Counted from the first letter of the stretch, positions 44,757-53,966 are shown. The stretch: DNA of 64,000 nucleotides from Oceanobacillus chungangensis (GCF_003369565.1 NZ_PIOD01000025.1:175721-239720), one strand, 5' to 3'. Made by a program: numbers and translations. Notes: generated from the letters alone by a model not told the origin.

Positions 44757-45347
44757 ATGACATTATGAACAAAACAAATAAAGAATCATCCTGCAACAGA
44801 TAAACAATGGGAGGCAATCAACGAAAATGATAAATCCTACGATAATCAGTTTTTCTATGCTGTGAAGACAACGAAAATATTTTGTAAGCCATCCTGCAAA
44901 TCGCGGGTACCGAATTATGATAACGTTTCGGTGTTCTATCATGCCGAGGATGCCCTACATGGAGGGTACAGACCATGTAAACGATGTAAATCAGCAGATT
45001 ACCGTTTACCAGGCGAAGAGTGGGTACTACACGCAAAAACGTATATGGAAGAAAAATATTCAAGCTATTTAACATTAAATGTTATTGCGGCGGGCTGTCA
45101 TGGCAGTCCATTTCACTTGCATCGTGTTTTTAAAAGTATTACTGGTATTACACCATTAGATTATTTGCATGAAATTAGGATGAAGAAAGCAATCGGATAT
45201 TTACAACAAACAAATAAACCGATTGGAGAAATTGCTGCTTTAATCGGCATTCCGAATGCGGCATATTTTTCTGTTAGTTTTAAGAAATGGAGAGGAGAAA
45301 CGCCGCGGGAATATCGAAAAAAAAGAGGTAAAGGTGCTGACAGATGA
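44757..45347 (+). pseudogene. adaA: adaA, methylphosphotriester-DNA alkyltransferase/activator, with nonsense codon 4
   Basis: AdaA takes methyl groups from DNA phosphotriesters onto a zinc-bound Cys and then activates the ada operon. An ATG at 44757, seven to eight bases after AAAGGAG, starts ATG ACA TTA TGA. The same frame then continues without stops through the N-terminus (KNHPATDKQWEAINEND), the Cys-rich zinc site (IFCKPSC and YRPCKRC) and an AraC-type HTH (FKSITGITPLDYLH, FSVSFKKWRGETPREY) to 45347. No start codon exists between the TGA and a GTG at 44862, which would remove the first part of the zinc domain. It may be dead, truncated, or a sequencing error. Confidence 0.65.
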
Positions 45348-45859
45348 GGTACAATGAAGAACAAACCATTTTTTACGGACTAATTAACGTAGACGATTGG
45401 TCTATCTATCTTGCGGTATCGGAAGAAGGATTATGCTATGTCGGCTCCCAGGGAGCTGGAATCAAGGAAATGGAAGCATGGTTTGAAAAGAATAGACCGA
45501 AAGCTAGTCTAGTTGACGACAGTGACAAGATTTCCATCTATACAGATCAATTGGTTGATTACTTGAACGGAGACCGTAAAGCGTTTAATCTACCTGTTGA
45601 TTTAATTGGTACGACCTTCCAGGATGCTGTGTGGAAATCGTTGCAGAACATTCCATTTGGGGAGACGGTGACATATACAGATATTGCTGAACAGATTGGT
45701 AAGCCAAAGTCCGTACGTGCGGTTGGAACGGCAATTGGTGCAAACCCAGTATTGATCGTAGTCCCATGCCATCGTGTAATTAGTAAAGGCGGGAAAATGG
45801 CAGGCTACCGTGGAGGCATCCCAATGAAGGAAAAATTACTCGGTTTGGAGAGTAAGTAG
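45344..45859 (+). CDS. ogt: Methylated-DNA--protein-cysteine S-methyltransferase
   Basis: Suicide repair protein (Ogt/AdaB) that removes methyl from O6-methylguanine. It has 171 residues. The acceptor is C142 in the classic PCHRVI motif, preceded by the HTH-like DNA-binding segment (TYTDIAEQIGKPKSVRAVG). Its ATG overlaps the adaA stop (ATGA), the standard ada operon order. A premature stop in adaA would also be expected to reduce its translation by polarity. Confidence 0.93.
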   Translation: MRYNEEQTIFYGLINVDDWSIYLAVSEEGLCYVGSQGAGIKEMEAWFEKNRPKASLVDDSDKISIYTDQLVDYLNGDRKAFNLPVDLIGTTFQDAVWKSLQNIPFGETVTYTDIAEQIGKPKSVRAVGTAIGANPVLIVVPCHRVISKGGKMAGYRGGIPMKEKLLGLESK

Positions 45860-45940
45860 ACGCATAGTGAAATATCCAGATAAAAGTAAATTGTGACAGA
45901 CTAACAAGCTATAAATTGAATCGTTCGTTTAACGTTACCG

Positions 45941-45973
45941 AGCATTTCCTTGTAATGAGGAATGCTTTTTTCT
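45941..45973 (+). terminator. Terminator after the ada operon
   Basis: AGCATTTCCT pairs with AGGAATGCT (one bulge) across a short loop, followed by six to seven T. Confidence 0.82.
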
Positions 45974-46134
45974 TTGCTGTAACAAATCATTGTGACAACC
46001 AAGTTGGCTAATCTAAGAATCAAAGTTTCTTTCTGTTGCAATAAAAATATAATATAAATCAACATTTATTTATTGTGAAACGATAAATTACGTGTTAGAA
46101 TCAAAAATGAAAATAATGAATTGAGGTGCTTTTA

Positions 46135-46611
46135 ATGAAACAAGTTTCAACACTCTTTTTAAAGGTGGCAATTATTCTTCTTGGTATACCAGTTCTTGCT
46201 TTGTGCATATTCGGTCTACCTTGGTTAGCCAATAACCCTGTAAATCCAGATTATAACCATATACTGTATCCCATTTTAATAGGTATGTATGTATCGGTGA
46301 TACCGTATTTTGCCGCGTTGTATCAGGCTTTAAAGCTTTTAAGCTATATTGACAAGAACCGTTCTTTCTCTGAGTTGTCAGTTAAATCTCTAAAGAATAT
46401 CAAGTCTTGTGCAATGATAATCAGTGGTTTGTATGTGATAATATTGCCATTTATATATATCGTAGCAGAGTTAGACGATGCACCGGGTCTCATCATAATC
46501 GGAATGGTCCCTATCTTTGCTTCAATGGTAATCGCGGTATTTGCTGCTGTTCTTCAAAAACTACTAAAAGAAGCAATTGATATAAAATCTGAAAATGATT
46601 TAACGGTCTGA
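46135..46611 (+). CDS. DUF2975 membrane protein
   Basis: Membrane protein of 158 residues with four hydrophobic segments (about 8-30, 47-70, 95-115, 120-143), the DUF2975 layout. Function unknown. The ATG at 46135 follows GAGGTG by a normal distance; a GTG three codons earlier overlaps that site. It is paired with a small HTH gene 10 bases downstream, a combination widespread in Firmicutes. Confidence 0.82.
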   Translation: MKQVSTLFLKVAIILLGIPVLALCIFGLPWLANNPVNPDYNHILYPILIGMYVSVIPYFAALYQALKLLSYIDKNRSFSELSVKSLKNIKSCAMIISGLYVIILPFIYIVAELDDAPGLIIIGMVPIFASMVIAVFAAVLQKLLKEAIDIKSENDLTV

Positions 46612-46621
46612 GGTGAGTAAA

Positions 46622-46849
46622 ATGGCAATTATTATTAATATTGATGTGATGTTGGCTAAAAGAAAAATGAGCGTAACGGAACTTTCAGAGAGAGTTGGAA
46701 TAACAATGGCGAACCTTTCTATATTGAAAAATGGAAAGGCAAAGGCGATTCGATTAACCACTTTAGAGAGGATATGTAAGGCATTAGATTGCCAACCTGG
46801 GGATATTTTGGAGTACCGAAGTGATGAAGAAACGCATGATGGATCGTAA
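46622..46849 (+). CDS. Cro/CI-type HTH regulator
   Basis: Small DNA-binding protein of 75 residues of the YozG type. The HTH spans ~20-60 (MSVTELSERVGITMANLSIL, then LERICKALDCQPGDILEY). It probably regulates its own operon with the DUF2975 protein. I use the ATG at 46622 behind GAGGTGAG; a GTG at 46613 lies inside the ribosome site. Confidence 0.87.
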   Translation: MAIIINIDVMLAKRKMSVTELSERVGITMANLSILKNGKAKAIRLTTLERICKALDCQPGDILEYRSDEETHDGS

Positions 46850-46927
46850 CTGGTAAGACGAAGAGGACAGGGGAAGAACTCCTTTCCATAATTTTAATAA
46901 ATTCAATTCAAAAGAGAGGAGTTAGTT

Positions 46928-47752
46928 ATGAATTTAACCATTCAGAATGATGTTCAGAAAAAAACTTTGAGGGTACATATCCTGAGAGCTTTAAAGCAAC
47001 TCGTTCGTTTCGGCTGGGAGCAGGCACTATCATGTTTGTTTCCTGTCGTTATTTTTACCTCTTTGGCCATCACGCAAATCGTTCCACTGCCATTCATGCC
47101 ACGGTATGACTGGCTGCTTATCATCTTCCTTTTAATGCAGTGGTGGATGGTACGCTCTGGGCTTGAAACAAAGGATGAACTAAAAGTTATCACACTGTTT
47201 CACCTTGTTGGACTTGCTCTTGAAATATTCAAAGTACATATGGGGTCCTGGTCCTATCCAGAGGAAGGGTATTTCAAAATTTTTGAAGTTCCTTTATATA
47301 GTGGGTTCATGTATGCAAGTGTAGCTAGTTATCTTTGTCAGGCGTGGAGAAGGCTAAAAGTTGAACTTGTTAAGTGGCCGCCGTTTTTAGTAGTAGTTCC
47401 TCTTGCAGCTGCAATATATTTAAATTTTTTCACCCACCATTATTGGATTGATATTCGCTATTGGTTAGCAGGACTTGTGATTATCGTCTTTTGGCGATCA
47501 TGGGTCACATACAAGGTTGGTGGAACCAGATACCGTATGCCACTTGCACTATCTTTTGTGCTTATCGGATTGTTTATTTGGATAGCGGAAAATATCGCAA
47601 CATTCTTTGGAGCATGGGAATATCCAAACCAAACGGATACATGGAGTCTAGTTCATTTAGGTAAGGTCAGTTCATGGGTCTTGTTGGTGATTGTCAGCTT
47701 TCTAATTGTAGCGACATTAAAGCAGGTTAAGAGGAAAATCGAACAGGTATAA
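46928..47752 (+). CDS. DUF817 family membrane protein
   Basis: Integral membrane protein of 274 residues with seven to eight hydrophobic helices. The DUF817 signature is clear: HLVGLALEIFKVHMGSWSYPE, then VPLYSGFMYASVASY and ENIATFFGAWEYP near the end. The activity is unknown. An AAGAGAGGAG ribosome site precedes the ATG. It stands alone. Confidence 0.85.
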   Translation: MNLTIQNDVQKKTLRVHILRALKQLVRFGWEQALSCLFPVVIFTSLAITQIVPLPFMPRYDWLLIIFLLMQWWMVRSGLETKDELKVITLFHLVGLALEIFKVHMGSWSYPEEGYFKIFEVPLYSGFMYASVASYLCQAWRRLKVELVKWPPFLVVVPLAAAIYLNFFTHHYWIDIRYWLAGLVIIVFWRSWVTYKVGGTRYRMPLALSFVLIGLFIWIAENIATFFGAWEYPNQTDTWSLVHLGKVSSWVLLVIVSFLIVATLKQVKRKIEQV

Positions 47753-47984
47753 CGGCCGGAATACTAGTATATAAGTATAAAAGGGATCCCATGTTTTAGA
47801 CTGTATTTTTCCAGCGTGCAAGACCCTGAATATAATAAATGGAGAAAAAGTAATGTTAAAACGAACGATCATTATTCCAAATGACAGATACGGAAAATAA
47901 TCATTTCTGTGTTAAAATGGAACAATGCCGTATAACTTGCATAAGCAGTGAGGCTAAAGTTCAATGATCAGGAGCGGAGCGATT

Positions 47985-49175
47985 TTGAATAAAAAAGATA
48001 TAGCCGATATTAAGAAGCAATTTAAAGTAAATAATGATTTATTAAAAATTAACGATATTTTTAATGTGTATATTATGAAAGAATCCAGTGATATTTACCA
48101 TTACGAAAGCACACCATTTGAGATGCTGGAACAGGAACAGCAAGATTTATTTATGGCGAACTTTAAGAAGGTTCTAACAGGTCAACTGGATCAGAAATTA
48201 TTTGAATTGAAATTCCAGCGGGACGTAGAGAACAGCAGTCAGCTGATTCTTCACCAAGGGATTTTAGCAAACGATACGGAAGAGTGGATGAGTCAGATGC
48301 TTCAGCTCGTCGAAAAAATGCTGGCAGATAAACAATATGAACATGATATTGTCGCTACATTTATTCGCGGTGAGTATCTAAAGCCGACCAAGCGAAGCAA
48401 TGAAGAGACAGAGGAAAGCGGTCGAGATAAGGTTTATTCACATTCCTTCATTCTATGCAGTATTAATAAAACGCAGGATCCGAAGAAGGAATTGCTGTTT
48501 GACTATGTAGAGAAGGAATTCAAGTATCATTTCGTTGTCGACCCAGTGATTAATCTGAAGGCACCAATTGGAGGATTTCTTTTCCCTTGCTTTACTGATC
48601 ATGCTGCAGATGTGAATCGGGTGCTTTATTCTGCAGAGAAGGCTTACGAACTGGATTATCATTTCATCGAGAAGGTACTTAATGCGGAAGAGGCAATGAC
48701 AGCTGAAGACGATAAAATAATTTTTGAAGAAATTGTTAAAGATGTTGCAGGTGAACAGATCAATACATCTACCCTTGCCAATGTCTATGATGAAATTCAG
48801 CGTGTGATCGAGGAAAATGAGGAGCCGGAAGCACCGAAAATCGATTATAAAGATGTAGCGAACGTGCTGAAGAATAGTGGCATACAAGATATTGATGCAG
48901 AAAAGGTTGAATCTGCGTTTGATAAAATAATTGATGATAAAAGCTATGAGATGAAGGCAACGAGCATTGTTCCAAAATATTCCTCAAAGTCAATCAAAAT
49001 TAAAACAAAAGTAGCGGATCTTTCAGTGAGTCCCCAAGAGCTCCGTTATGTTCGACAAGTTCATATAGATGGCAAGCTCTGCCTCATTATTGAATTAGAG
49101 GAAAATACGATGATTGAAGGCTTTGAAATGCTCCCAGAAGCATTGTTCCAAAAGGCAGAAAAAGACCCAGAATAA
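47985..49175 (+). CDS. DUF4317 family protein
   Basis: Soluble protein of 396 residues. The DUF4317 start NKKDIADIKKQFK and the middle segment GGFLFPCFTDHAADVNRVLY are recognisable. The second half is highly charged and helical (KNSGIQDIDAEKVESAF). Function unknown; common in Firmicutes as a single gene. The TTG at 47985 behind GGAGCGGAG fits better than an ATG at 47964. A terminator hairpin follows 12 bases after the stop. Confidence 0.82.
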   Translation: MNKKDIADIKKQFKVNNDLLKINDIFNVYIMKESSDIYHYESTPFEMLEQEQQDLFMANFKKVLTGQLDQKLFELKFQRDVENSSQLILHQGILANDTEEWMSQMLQLVEKMLADKQYEHDIVATFIRGEYLKPTKRSNEETEESGRDKVYSHSFILCSINKTQDPKKELLFDYVEKEFKYHFVVDPVINLKAPIGGFLFPCFTDHAADVNRVLYSAEKAYELDYHFIEKVLNAEEAMTAEDDKIIFEEIVKDVAGEQINTSTLANVYDEIQRVIEENEEPEAPKIDYKDVANVLKNSGIQDIDAEKVESAFDKIIDDKSYEMKATSIVPKYSSKSIKIKTKVADLSVSPQELRYVRQVHIDGKLCLIIELEENTMIEGFEMLPEALFQKAEKDPE

Positions 49176-49186
49176 GCGATGGAAGA

Positions 49187-49226
49187 GGCAGATTATTTAC
49201 TTATGTAAAGAATCTGTCTGTTTTTA
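49187..49226 (+). terminator. Terminator after the DUF4317 gene
   Basis: GCAGATTATTTAC (49188-49200) pairs with GTAAAGAATCTGT across TTAT, with one or two mismatches, followed by TTTTTATT. Confidence 0.7.
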
Positions 49227-49535
49227 TTAGAAGTTACTGTTAGCACCTTATGGATACATAGAGAAACTGCAGTTGTTGAAGCAAATGAAATTTATAATAG
49301 TAATAGTTCTATTGATATGACATTACCGTCTGTACTTCCTGAGATGATTTTTACTAAGAAAGATGAGAATGGAAATGAAGAGGATAAATCGAATATAACA
49401 TTTTTAAATACGCAATTAGATAATGGCGAGTCGAATAAACTTGTAACTATGGAGGGCCACCATTATTTACATTGGATGAATTACAAAGAAGTGAGTGATC
49501 AGGTAAATGAATTTCTAGAAGGTTTAAGTGATTGA
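49226..49535 (+). pseudogene. C-terminal remnant of an alpha/beta hydrolase
   Basis: One frame is open from 49204 to the TGA at 49533. It reads LWIHRETAVVEANEIYNSN, then LPSVLPEMIFTKKDENG and ends GHHYLHWMNYKEVSDQVNEF. The end resembles the final catalytic-His strand and helix of alpha/beta hydrolases (GHxxxWxNYxxV). The nucleophile elbow and most of the fold are missing, and there is no ribosome site near the first ATG at 49317. It lies between a terminator and a T-box. Confidence 0.45.
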
Positions 49536-49639
49536 TAGTAGGATCCCTTTTAGTTACTTAGCAAACTAAGAGTGACAATACAATTAGGTATTGTATTATA
49601 GTTTTCTAAATGATAAGATATCTGAAAATAAATACTGGA

Positions 49640-49975
49640 AAAGCGATGAAGAGAAGAGTAAATGAAATCGATTCATAACAGAGAGCTCCAGATGCTGAAA
49701 CGGAGTATGAATCATTTCATTGAAGCAAGTCTCAGAGCATCACGTTGGATTTGAGAAAATGATGGCGTGACAGGAGCTCCTGTTATAGAGCTAAAGTATA
49801 AGCAAATTTCGTTCAGCGAATGCACCCATACATCACTAAATCGGTGCTAGCGCTAAGTTCTTTTGCCGTACTTGAAAAGGTTAATATGGTGACATATTAA
49901 CAAACTGGGGTGGCACCACGATTATAGAAATCTCGTCCCCAAGGCTAAGGTCTTGGGGGTGGGATTTTTTTGTTT
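49640..49975 (+). promoter_or_regulatory. T-box leader (probable tRNA-Gln or tRNA-Ser) of the MFS gene
   Basis: The T-box sequence TGGGGTGGCACCACG is at 49906-49920, followed by a terminator (ATCTCGTCCCCAAG / CTTGGGGGTGGGAT, then seven T). Stem I is visible: GATG and GAGA (49645-49654) pair with TCTC and CATC (49730-49741), and AATGAAAT (49661-49668) pairs exactly with ATTTCATT (49714-49721). The loop between has AGAGTA on one side and GAAGCAAG on the other. By position relative to known leaders the specifier is CAA (Gln); AGC (Ser) or GCA (Ala) are alternatives. The acceptor-pairing TGGC expects a tRNA with G at position 73, which disfavours Ala. Confidence 0.85.
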
Positions 49976-50034
49976 TTATTAAAGGAGTATATCGTGTTGT
50001 GATCAGTATATATGGATGATGGGGGGATGATTAT

Positions 50035-51264
50035 ATGTTGTTGAAACGTAAAATAGCTTCATGGAAGTATCCTTCCATGCTATTGTTCGGAATTGGCATT
50101 TCAAATATCGGCGAATGGATTTACTTTATCGCGTTGAATTTAATTGTTTTAGATATGACGGGTTCACCACTAGCAGTATCAGGTTTGTATATCATAAAAC
50201 CTTTAGCTACTATATTTACGAATTTTTGGTCTGGAAGTATTATTGATCGTTTAAACAAGCGGAAACTAATGATCTTCCTTGATATCTTCCGAGCGATGCT
50301 GATAATTCTATTGCCGGTAATATCATCTATACCGCTAATTTATTTCATAGTTTTTATCCTGAATATGGCTAGTTCTATTTTTGAGCCGGCCTCTATGACT
50401 TATATTACAAAATTAATACCTTCCGAAGCTAGAAAAAGGTTTAATTCCCTCCATAGTTTAGTTACTTCGGGTGCTTTTCTAACTGGTCCAGCGGTTGCAG
50501 GCATGCTATTTCTTATAGGTGCACCTGTATTTGCAATTTATTTGAATGCTATTGCCTTATTCTTTTCAGGAATCATTACGTTTTTAATGCCAAATCTGGA
50601 AAAACAAATGATTGCCTCTCCTTCAGAAGATAAAATGACCATTGATTTATTAAAAAATGATTGGATTGAAGTGCTTAATTTCAGTCGTAAACATAGCTAT
50701 ATTATGATCATAAATTTTTTATTCAGCTGTGTCATGGTCGTAATGGCAAGTGCAATTGATTCACTTGAAGCTGCTTTTGCTAAAGAGGTTTTATTTTTAT
50801 CAAATAGTGAATATGGTTTCCTCGTGACGATTGCTGGGGCAGGTATTATTACTGGTGCTATTTTAAATGCTTTACTACTAAAAAATATGAGAACCTCATT
50901 ATTAATTGGATGTGGTGCAGTATTCGTCTCAATCGGATATATTATATATGCTTTTTCAGATTCTTTCCTCGCTGCAGGGATAGGATTTTTCGTTCTATCA
51001 TTTTTTAACGCATATGCCAATACTGGGTTCCTTACATTCTATCAAAATAACATACCAGTTAATATGATGGGGAGAGTTAGGAGTATTTATAGTCTAATTG
51101 AAGCAATATTAATTATAGCAGCTACAGGCATCATGGGAATAGCTGCTCAAATGATATCTATTCAATTAACTGTAATTATTGGTGTTTTCGTGATGATGAT
51201 TTTATCCTTGATCCTATTAATATTTAGCTTACATCCTTCGAAAAAGGAATTGTATCAAGTATGA
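50035..51264 (+). CDS. MFS transporter (drug/macrolide-efflux-like) under T-box control
   Basis: Membrane protein of 409 residues with about 12 helices, of the MefA/YkuC-like group of MFS exporters (GSPLAVSGLYIIKPLATIF, then SGSIIDRLNKRKLMIF as motif A). The substrate is not evident. The T-box places it under control of an uncharged tRNA, so it is probably a transporter for an amino acid, a small peptide, or an amino-acid-like antibiotic. A GGGGGG site precedes the ATG. No other gene shares the leader directly. Confidence 0.85.
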   Translation: MLLKRKIASWKYPSMLLFGIGISNIGEWIYFIALNLIVLDMTGSPLAVSGLYIIKPLATIFTNFWSGSIIDRLNKRKLMIFLDIFRAMLIILLPVISSIPLIYFIVFILNMASSIFEPASMTYITKLIPSEARKRFNSLHSLVTSGAFLTGPAVAGMLFLIGAPVFAIYLNAIALFFSGIITFLMPNLEKQMIASPSEDKMTIDLLKNDWIEVLNFSRKHSYIMIINFLFSCVMVVMASAIDSLEAAFAKEVLFLSNSEYGFLVTIAGAGIITGAILNALLLKNMRTSLLIGCGAVFVSIGYIIYAFSDSFLAAGIGFFVLSFFNAYANTGFLTFYQNNIPVNMMGRVRSIYSLIEAILIIAATGIMGIAAQMISIQLTVIIGVFVMMILSLILLIFSLHPSKKELYQV

Positions 51265-51395
51265 AAAATATCTTTAATCGATTGTGTACTTATGATATTA
51301 TTAAAATGAATTTTTAGAATCTTCCGTCCTGAAAGTTAATTATTACGAGAGGTTGTAACCAGTTAATGATGTTTTTGAAGAAGGGAGTGAAAAAG

Positions 51396-51746
51396 TTGGG
51401 AAGAGTGATTGGTTTTGAACTTAACAGTCAAGAGCCTGAAAAAGCAGAAGAATTTTATTCAAATGTATTTGGCTGGGAAATTGCTGAAGCCCAGTGGGAT
51501 TATTGGCCTGTTACAACTGGGGACTCCGTAAAGCCTGGAATTAACGGGGGAATTGGAAAAGGTCCAAATGATTATCCTCATGGAATAAGGATCCAAATTG
51601 AAGTAGATTCAATTGATGAGGCCGTTGCTAAAGCTAAAGACAATGGTGCGATGGTTGTACGGGAAAAAATGGAATTTGCTGCTTTTTATCTTGCTTACTT
51701 GGTAGATCCTGTTGGACTTGGGATTGGACTTATTCAAAATAAATAA
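51396..51746 (+). CDS. VOC-family (glyoxalase/bleomycin-resistance) protein
   Basis: The protein has 116 residues with the beta-alpha-beta-beta-beta VOC repeat (RVIGFELNSQEPEKAEEFYS, then FGWEI and VDSIDEAVAKAKDNGAMVV). Metal-site residues appear only in part, so catalysis is uncertain; members act as isomerases, dioxygenases or drug-binding proteins. The TTG at 51396 is chosen because GGGAG lies eight bases upstream. It lies 14 bases before a second VOC gene, forming an operon with it and the acetyltransferase. Confidence 0.8.
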   Translation: MGRVIGFELNSQEPEKAEEFYSNVFGWEIAEAQWDYWPVTTGDSVKPGINGGIGKGPNDYPHGIRIQIEVDSIDEAVAKAKDNGAMVVREKMEFAAFYLAYLVDPVGLGIGLIQNK

Positions 51747-51760
51747 TAGGTGGTTATTAA

Positions 51761-52141
51761 ATGGAAAAAATAATTCCAATAAAAAATCAAATGAATGGCG
51801 TGTTTATTCATGTGACAGATTTAAAGGGCGCGGCAAGATGGTATTCTGATTTGTTAGGGTTGCAAGTCAATCTAGACAAAGTAGTTTCCCCAGTTTTTAA
51901 CGTACCAATAATAGGGACAACTTCTCTAACTTTAGATGACCATACCTTTGATCCAGGCTTTAAACATAATGTAAGTCCAAGCCCGATTTTTAATCTTTAT
52001 GCCCCAAATATTGATGACGCATATAAATATATAAAAAACAAAGACATTACAATTGTTAGAGAAATAGAAAGAGTCGGAGACACAGCCTGGTTTAATATTG
52101 AAGATCCAGACGGAAATGTGGTTATGATTTGTAACTGTTAA
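51761..52141 (+). CDS. VOC-family protein, second copy
   Basis: A 126-residue VOC domain (VFIHVTDLKGAARWYSDLLG, then DTAWFNIEDPDGNVVMICNC). The two VOC proteins are only distantly alike, so they are not a recent duplication; they might pair into a heterodimer, which is speculation. Ends 25 bases before the acetyltransferase. AGGTGG is the ribosome site. Confidence 0.82.
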   Translation: MEKIIPIKNQMNGVFIHVTDLKGAARWYSDLLGLQVNLDKVVSPVFNVPIIGTTSLTLDDHTFDPGFKHNVSPSPIFNLYAPNIDDAYKYIKNKDITIVREIERVGDTAWFNIEDPDGNVVMICNC

Positions 52142-52166
52142 ACGATTAAAATAAAGGGAGAATTTT

Positions 52167-52703
52167 ATGGGATTTCCTGAGCTGGAAACAATTCGACTGA
52201 AATTAGTTCAAGTGAAAAAGGAGCATACACAAAGTTATTTTGAGATTATGTCTAGTGACAGAGTAACGAAATATTATGGGATGGATAGTTTGAAAAGTTT
52301 TGAGGATGCTGCAAAAATGATCGAGTCTCTTCAAGCTGCATATGAAAACAATAGGGGAGTAAGATGGGGAATCATATTAAAAGAGACAAATGATTTCGTT
52401 GGTACAGTGGGACTAAATAATCTTAGTATTAGGAGTAAGAGAGCTGAGATTGGATATGAATTGCATCCTTCCTATTGGAATAGAGGCATTACAACGGAAG
52501 CAGTAAAAGAGGTATTAAGGTATTCGTTTGAAGAATTAGATTTGGTAAGAATAGGAGCTGTAACCTATCCGCAGAATGAGGCATCAATTCATTTATTAAC
52601 TCGCTTAGGTTTTATTAAAGAAGGTTTGTTGAGGGGATATCTCCATCAAAATAATCAGTCTTACGATGCATTAATCTTTTCATTGGTAGTTAAGAAAGCA
52701 TAA
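52167..52703 (+). CDS. GNAT-family N-acetyltransferase (RimJ-like), second copy
   Basis: The 178-residue acetyltransferase is paralogous to the one at 40471 (both have VxKYYGxxxxxxFEdA and GVRWGIxLKE patterns, then IGYELxxSYWxxGIxxEA). Third gene of the VOC-VOC-GNAT unit. Its last five codons and stop lie inside the hairpin of repeat R2, so the repeat has supplied the 3' end of the gene or been acquired exactly at it. Substrate unknown. Confidence 0.85.
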   Translation: MGFPELETIRLKLVQVKKEHTQSYFEIMSSDRVTKYYGMDSLKSFEDAAKMIESLQAAYENNRGVRWGIILKETNDFVGTVGLNNLSIRSKRAEIGYELHPSYWNRGITTEAVKEVLRYSFEELDLVRIGAVTYPQNEASIHLLTRLGFIKEGLLRGYLHQNNQSYDALIFSLVVKKA

Positions 52704-52776
52704 AAGCTTTCTTACTACATATGTTGCAACTAAGGCTGTCAGCGAAAGCCTTGGTGATAACTAAGTTTTCTAATTA
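52685..52776 (+). repeat. Hairpin repeat R2, second copy
   Basis: A hairpin GTAGTTAAGAAAGC / GCTTTCTTACTAC, followed by GCAACTAAGGCTGTC, AAGCCTTGGTGATAACTAAG and TTTTCTAAT. It matches 10460-10545 with the same order and near-identical hairpin. The first arm covers the stop codon of the acetyltransferase, and the hairpin may terminate its transcript. Confidence 0.65.
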
Positions 52777-52979
52777 AAATCAGAATGGAAATAATGGATT
52801 CTTCGTAGCTTGACGATCTAACAAAAGAAGCATATCACAACAGTCGATATGAGACACTATTGCTTCTTGAAGTGGCTTTTAACGTCTAGCATGAAGGCAT
52901 GCGATTGCTAAGAAGATTGGAGTGAGAAGAGGGAAAGAGGATATCCAAATGATTTCCTTTTTCCCTTTACCTCGGTAAT

Positions 52980-53966
52980 TTATAATTTTACAAGAGTTCT
53001 TCCACTTACGTTACTTTGTAAAATTGAACGTAATACCTCTGACAACTTGTCTAATGAGATTTCATTTACCATCGCGGCATCCAACACTGTTGGTTTCAAA
53101 TCATCACCTAGACGATTCCAAATTTCTACACGCTTTTCCATTGGATATTGAACCGAGTCAATACCAAGCCAATTAATACCTCTGGAAATATGAGGAAAAA
53201 CGGTTGTAGACAAATCACTCCCACCCGTAAAACCACATGTAGCTACAGAACCGCCATACTTCAATGTACTTAGAATGTACTGAAGCGTTTTACCACCTAC
53301 AGGATCGACAGCTCCAGCCCACTTTTCCTCACGTAGTGACTGATTATTGTTATCTACAATTTCATCGCGATGAATAATTTGTTTCGCGCCTAACCCCTAC
53401 AAATATTCTTCTTGTTCTGATTTTCCAGTACTTGCTACAACTTCATAGCCCTTTTTCGCTAATATATTGACGGCAAGACTTCCCACTCCACCAGTAGCAC
53501 CAGCTACCAAAACAGGTCCTTGGCTAGGTTCTAATCCATTATCCTCCATTCTTTGAACTGATAATGCTGCGGTAAACCCAGCGGTTCCAAGAATCATAGA
53601 TTCCTTTAAAGATAATCCTTTTGGAAGAGGAACAACCCAGCCTGAAGGTACACGTGCAATTTCACTAAATCCGCCAAAATGTCCTGTACCTAATTGATAG
53701 CTAGTAACAATGACTTCATCCCCAGGGTTGTATTTTTCATCTTTTGAATGAATAACCGTTCCAGCTAAATCAATTCCTGGTACCATTGGATAGGAGGTTA
53801 TAATTTTATTTTGAATCGCTACTAAACCATCTTTAAAGTTTACACTTGAATATTCCACTTGAATGGTTACTTCTCCCTCTGGAAGATCATCCATGCTTAA
53901 TTGTTTGATTTCTAAATTCGTCTCATCGTTTACTTTATCTAATACCAGTGCTTTAAATTTATTCAT
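52980..53966 (-). pseudogene. YhdH/YhfP-type NADPH:quinone (acrylyl-CoA) reductase with one amber codon
   Basis: Zinc-free medium-chain dehydrogenase/reductase, acuI/YhdH group. The frame is intact over 328 codons, the normal family length, except for a TAG at 53397-53399. Before it are FKDGLVAIQNK, VPGIDLAGTV, the VAGATGGVGSLAVNILAKKG cofactor site and SEQEEYL. After it the same frame resumes GLGAKQIIHRDEI and reaches the end (SGRTLVKL). Every other part reads normally, so a single base change killed it recently, or the stop is read through or a sequencing error. Confidence 0.85.

Noticed and set aside
44766-44768. Selenocysteine at the adaA TGA
   Set aside because: Codon 4 is not a catalytic position, no downstream SECIS-like hairpin was evident, and AdaA has no selenoprotein forms known to me.
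49725-49727. Alanine (GCA) specifier in the T-box
   Set aside because: By loop position CAA fits better, and the TGGC acceptor-pairing bases call for a tRNA with G73, whereas tRNA-Ala normally has A73. Kept only as an alternative.
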